Shown here piece by piece: positions 5,487 through 6,637 of a stretch of 6,637 nucleotides of DNA. The notes under the pieces were generated by a model. The model had not been told where the DNA came from. It did no database searches and worked only from the letters and a program-made list of their open reading frames with translations. The stretch spans positions 1 through 6,637 of the forward strand of contig CAKUDT010000074.1 in NCBI GenBank assembly GCA_934645125.1. The letters are read 5' to 3'. Origin of the DNA: an uncultured Eggerthellaceae bacterium. GTDB lineage: Bacteria > Actinomycetota > Coriobacteriia > Coriobacteriales > Eggerthellaceae. Every line of letters begins with the position of its first letter. The first letter of the stretch is position 1. A program made the position numbers and the translations under genes.

Positions 5487-6215
5487 TTACAGGCAGCTCA
5501 GTTTCGATGCCGCGCCTTCATCGCAGAAAACCACCGCGTCGGGATGAAGCTGCAGCACGCTTGCGGGGCACTCAGCGCACACCGGGCCTTCCACCGTTGC
5601 CGCAATTGCATCGGCTTTGGACTCGCCCAGCGCAATGAGCAGGAGTTTTCGCGCGTTCATCACGGTCTTGATGCCCATGGTGGCTGCGTGCGTGGGAACT
5701 TCATCAATGCTCTCGAAGAAGCGTGCATTCACTTCGCGCGTGTTCTGAGTAAGCTCCACCACGTGCGTCAAGCTTTCAAGCGGCGTACCCGGCTCGTTGA
5801 AGCCAATGTGACCGTTGCAGCCAATGCCCAACAGCTGCATGTCAACGCCGCCAGCTGCGGCAATAGCCTTGTCGTAACCCGCCAGCGCATCGTCGGACGT
5901 ATCAATGCCGCTCGGAATATGCACTGCTTCTGGGTCAAGGTCAATGTGGTTGAACAGATTGGTATCCATGAAATACCGATAGCTCTGGTCATGCGTGGGC
6001 TCAAGGCCAACGTATTCGTCCAAGTTGAACGTCGTAACGTCCTTAAAGCTGAGTTCGCCCGCCTTGTACCCTTCAATGAGCTGGGCATACAGGTCAAGCG
6101 GCGTGGATCCCGTGGCAAATCCCAAAACGGCATTCGGTTTAGCAGCCAAAAGCTCCTTGTAGATTGCGGCTGCCTGCTTGGCAATGCCCTCTGGGGTGTC
6201 AACGATAATCTTCAT
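5487..6215 (-). CDS. nagB: Glucosamine-6-phosphate deaminase NagB
   Basis: This cytosolic isomerase/deaminase reversibly converts glucosamine-6-P to fructose-6-P and ammonia. Its 242 residues fit the short NagB type seen in Bacillus; the E. coli enzyme is longer (266) with a C-terminal allosteric extension. Signatures are FATGSTPLDLY (33-43, phosphate loop), FNLDEYVGL (63-71) with catalytic D66, and GIGCNGHIGFNEPG (130-143) with H136 and E141. The position of E. coli Asp141 is Asn134 here, which is common in Bacillus-type NagB. THAATMGIKTVMNA and EGPV follow as expected. The ATG at 6215 has AGAGG 6 bases upstream. It is the first gene of the minus-strand amino-sugar block. Its pairing with glmM, with no glmS or nagA in view, leaves open whether it runs in the catabolic or the biosynthetic direction. 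Confidence 0.95.
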   Translation of the reverse strand: MKIIVDTPEGIAKQAAAIYKELLAAKPNAVLGFATGSTPLDLYAQLIEGYKAGELSFKDVTTFNLDEYVGLEPTHDQSYRYFMDTNLFNHIDLDPEAVHIPSGIDTSDDALAGYDKAIAAAGGVDMQLLGIGCNGHIGFNEPGTPLESLTHVVELTQNTREVNARFFESIDEVPTHAATMGIKTVMNARKLLLIALGESKADAIAATVEGPVCAECPASVLQLHPDAVVFCDEGAASKLSCL

Positions 6216-6561
6216 GCACTACCTCTTTCTTTTTGCATCTCGCTTTGCCTCTTGCGCCCGCCAACGCATGATGCGCCGGCCGCAAGCCGACTGCAAGCGC
6301 AATTGAGTAACGGCTTTTCATTTTCCCCCTTTTCGTGGTCCAGGTGAAGACACTTACGAAAAAAACGGTAATTCACCCTCTCTTCGCCGCTCAAACGCAC
6401 CGCGGTATGCTGCGGGAAACGGACGACAAGTGCTTTATAATGCCAAATCGGAAGGAAACAACCGACGCCGCGCGCCATTAAGACACGGGCGCATTACGCT
6501 GCACGCCAAACAATGCGCCGGCTACACCAAACGCAAAAAACCAGCGGGAACAGGAGAAACA
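6216..6561. other. Divergent regulatory gap between nagB and the right-edge gene
   Basis: No gene is supported here. On the plus strand a consensus -10 TATAAT (6436-6441) has only a poor -35. Two inverted repeats stand out: GGTGAA (6343-6348) with TTCACC (6372-6377), enclosing TTAC (6354-6357) with GTAA (6368-6371); and GGCGCATT (6488-6495) with AATGCGCC (6512-6519) in the leader of the plus-strand gene. ATGCGCCGGC occurs twice, at 6271-6280 and 6513-6522. I found no convincing nagB promoter hexamers on the minus strand. Confidence 0.45.
6436..6441 (+). promoter_or_regulatory. -10 promoter element for the right-edge gene
   Basis: The hexamer is a perfect TATAAT. The -35 position 17 bases upstream (6413-6418, CGGGAA) is unlike the consensus and there is no extended -10 TGn, so an activator may be needed. 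A start near 6448 would give a leader of about 110 bases before the ATG at 6562. Confidence 0.5.
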
Positions 6562-6637
6562 ATGGAGAAGCAGGAAGAAACACGCCCTTACGTTTCGTGG
6601 GAGCTCATGCACGATTTCATGGTTGACGCCTTTGTGG
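6562..6637 (+). CDS. 5' end of a gene, possibly a malate/L-lactate dehydrogenase family oxidoreductase
   Basis: The first 25 codons are visible before the window ends: MEKQEETRPYVSWELMHDFM then VDAFV. The ATG has GGAG (6553-6556) 5 bases upstream and a -10 element about 120 bases upstream, so the start is credible. The pattern 'VSWELMHDFMVDAFV' resembles the first helix of the NAD(P)-dependent malate/L-lactate dehydrogenase family (Ldh/YiaK/AllD type, unrelated to classical LDH), which often begins with a similar 'vs.eel..f....f...G'. With 25 residues this is a guess. It is divergent from nagB. Confidence 0.55.
   Translation, partial: MEKQEETRPYVSWELMHDFMVDAFV

Noticed and set aside
5283..6347. 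Long plus-strand frame (354 codons) opposite nagB, and another at 4527-5177 opposite glmM
   Set aside because: Both mirror GC-biased codons of genes with intact active-site motifs and have no convincing ribosome-binding site or recognisable domain.
6216..6478. Minus-strand 88-codon frame upstream of nagB
   Set aside because: It overlaps the divergent promoter region, has no ribosome-binding site or domain, and reads like translated regulatory DNA.

Overview
The window reads as ordinary bacterial chromosome from a moderately GC-rich organism. The protein sequences (a GlmM beginning MGKYFGTDGFRGEANV, a stand-alone GlmU-like hexapeptide acyltransferase, a LysR regulator beside a PutP-type symporter) look to me most like Coriobacteriia/Eggerthellaceae (Actinomycetota). 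That placement comes from remembered family resemblance, not from a search, and I do not name a genus. No rRNA, tRNA, CRISPR array or recognisable insertion sequence is visible.

Layout. Positions 1-232 are AT-rich (about 41% G+C in the first 180 bases by my count) and hold no gene. They are dominated by a long imperfect inverted repeat (arms 7-59 and 174-226) just downstream of a minus-strand LysR regulator gene (233-1105, TTG start). The gap 1106-1375 between lysR and the divergent putP carries LysR-type palindromes and the putP leader. putP (1376-2839, plus) encodes a sodium/proline-type symporter, followed by a GC-rich spacer and a strong intrinsic terminator (2987-3026). From 3102 to 6215 three minus-strand genes form an amino-sugar block, in transcription order nagB, glmM, then a stand-alone left-handed beta-helix acyltransferase related to the C-terminal half of GlmU. 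A terminator-like hairpin separates glmM from the acyltransferase gene. A divergent regulatory gap (6216-6561) leads to a plus-strand gene cut by the window edge, possibly a malate/lactate dehydrogenase family enzyme.

How the genes work together. LysR probably controls putP from the shared palindromic region, giving regulated uptake of proline or a related solute. In the amino-sugar block NagB interconverts glucosamine-6-P with fructose-6-P plus ammonia, and GlmM converts glucosamine-6-P to glucosamine-1-P. The hexapeptide protein keeps several GlmU acetyltransferase residues and could acetylate glucosamine-1-P or a related sugar. Together they would lead towards UDP-GlcNAc for cell wall synthesis, although no glmS and no uridyltransferase domain are in the window. 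The most unusual unexplained feature is the 220-bp hairpin-like element at the left edge. I see no clearly new multi-gene system here.
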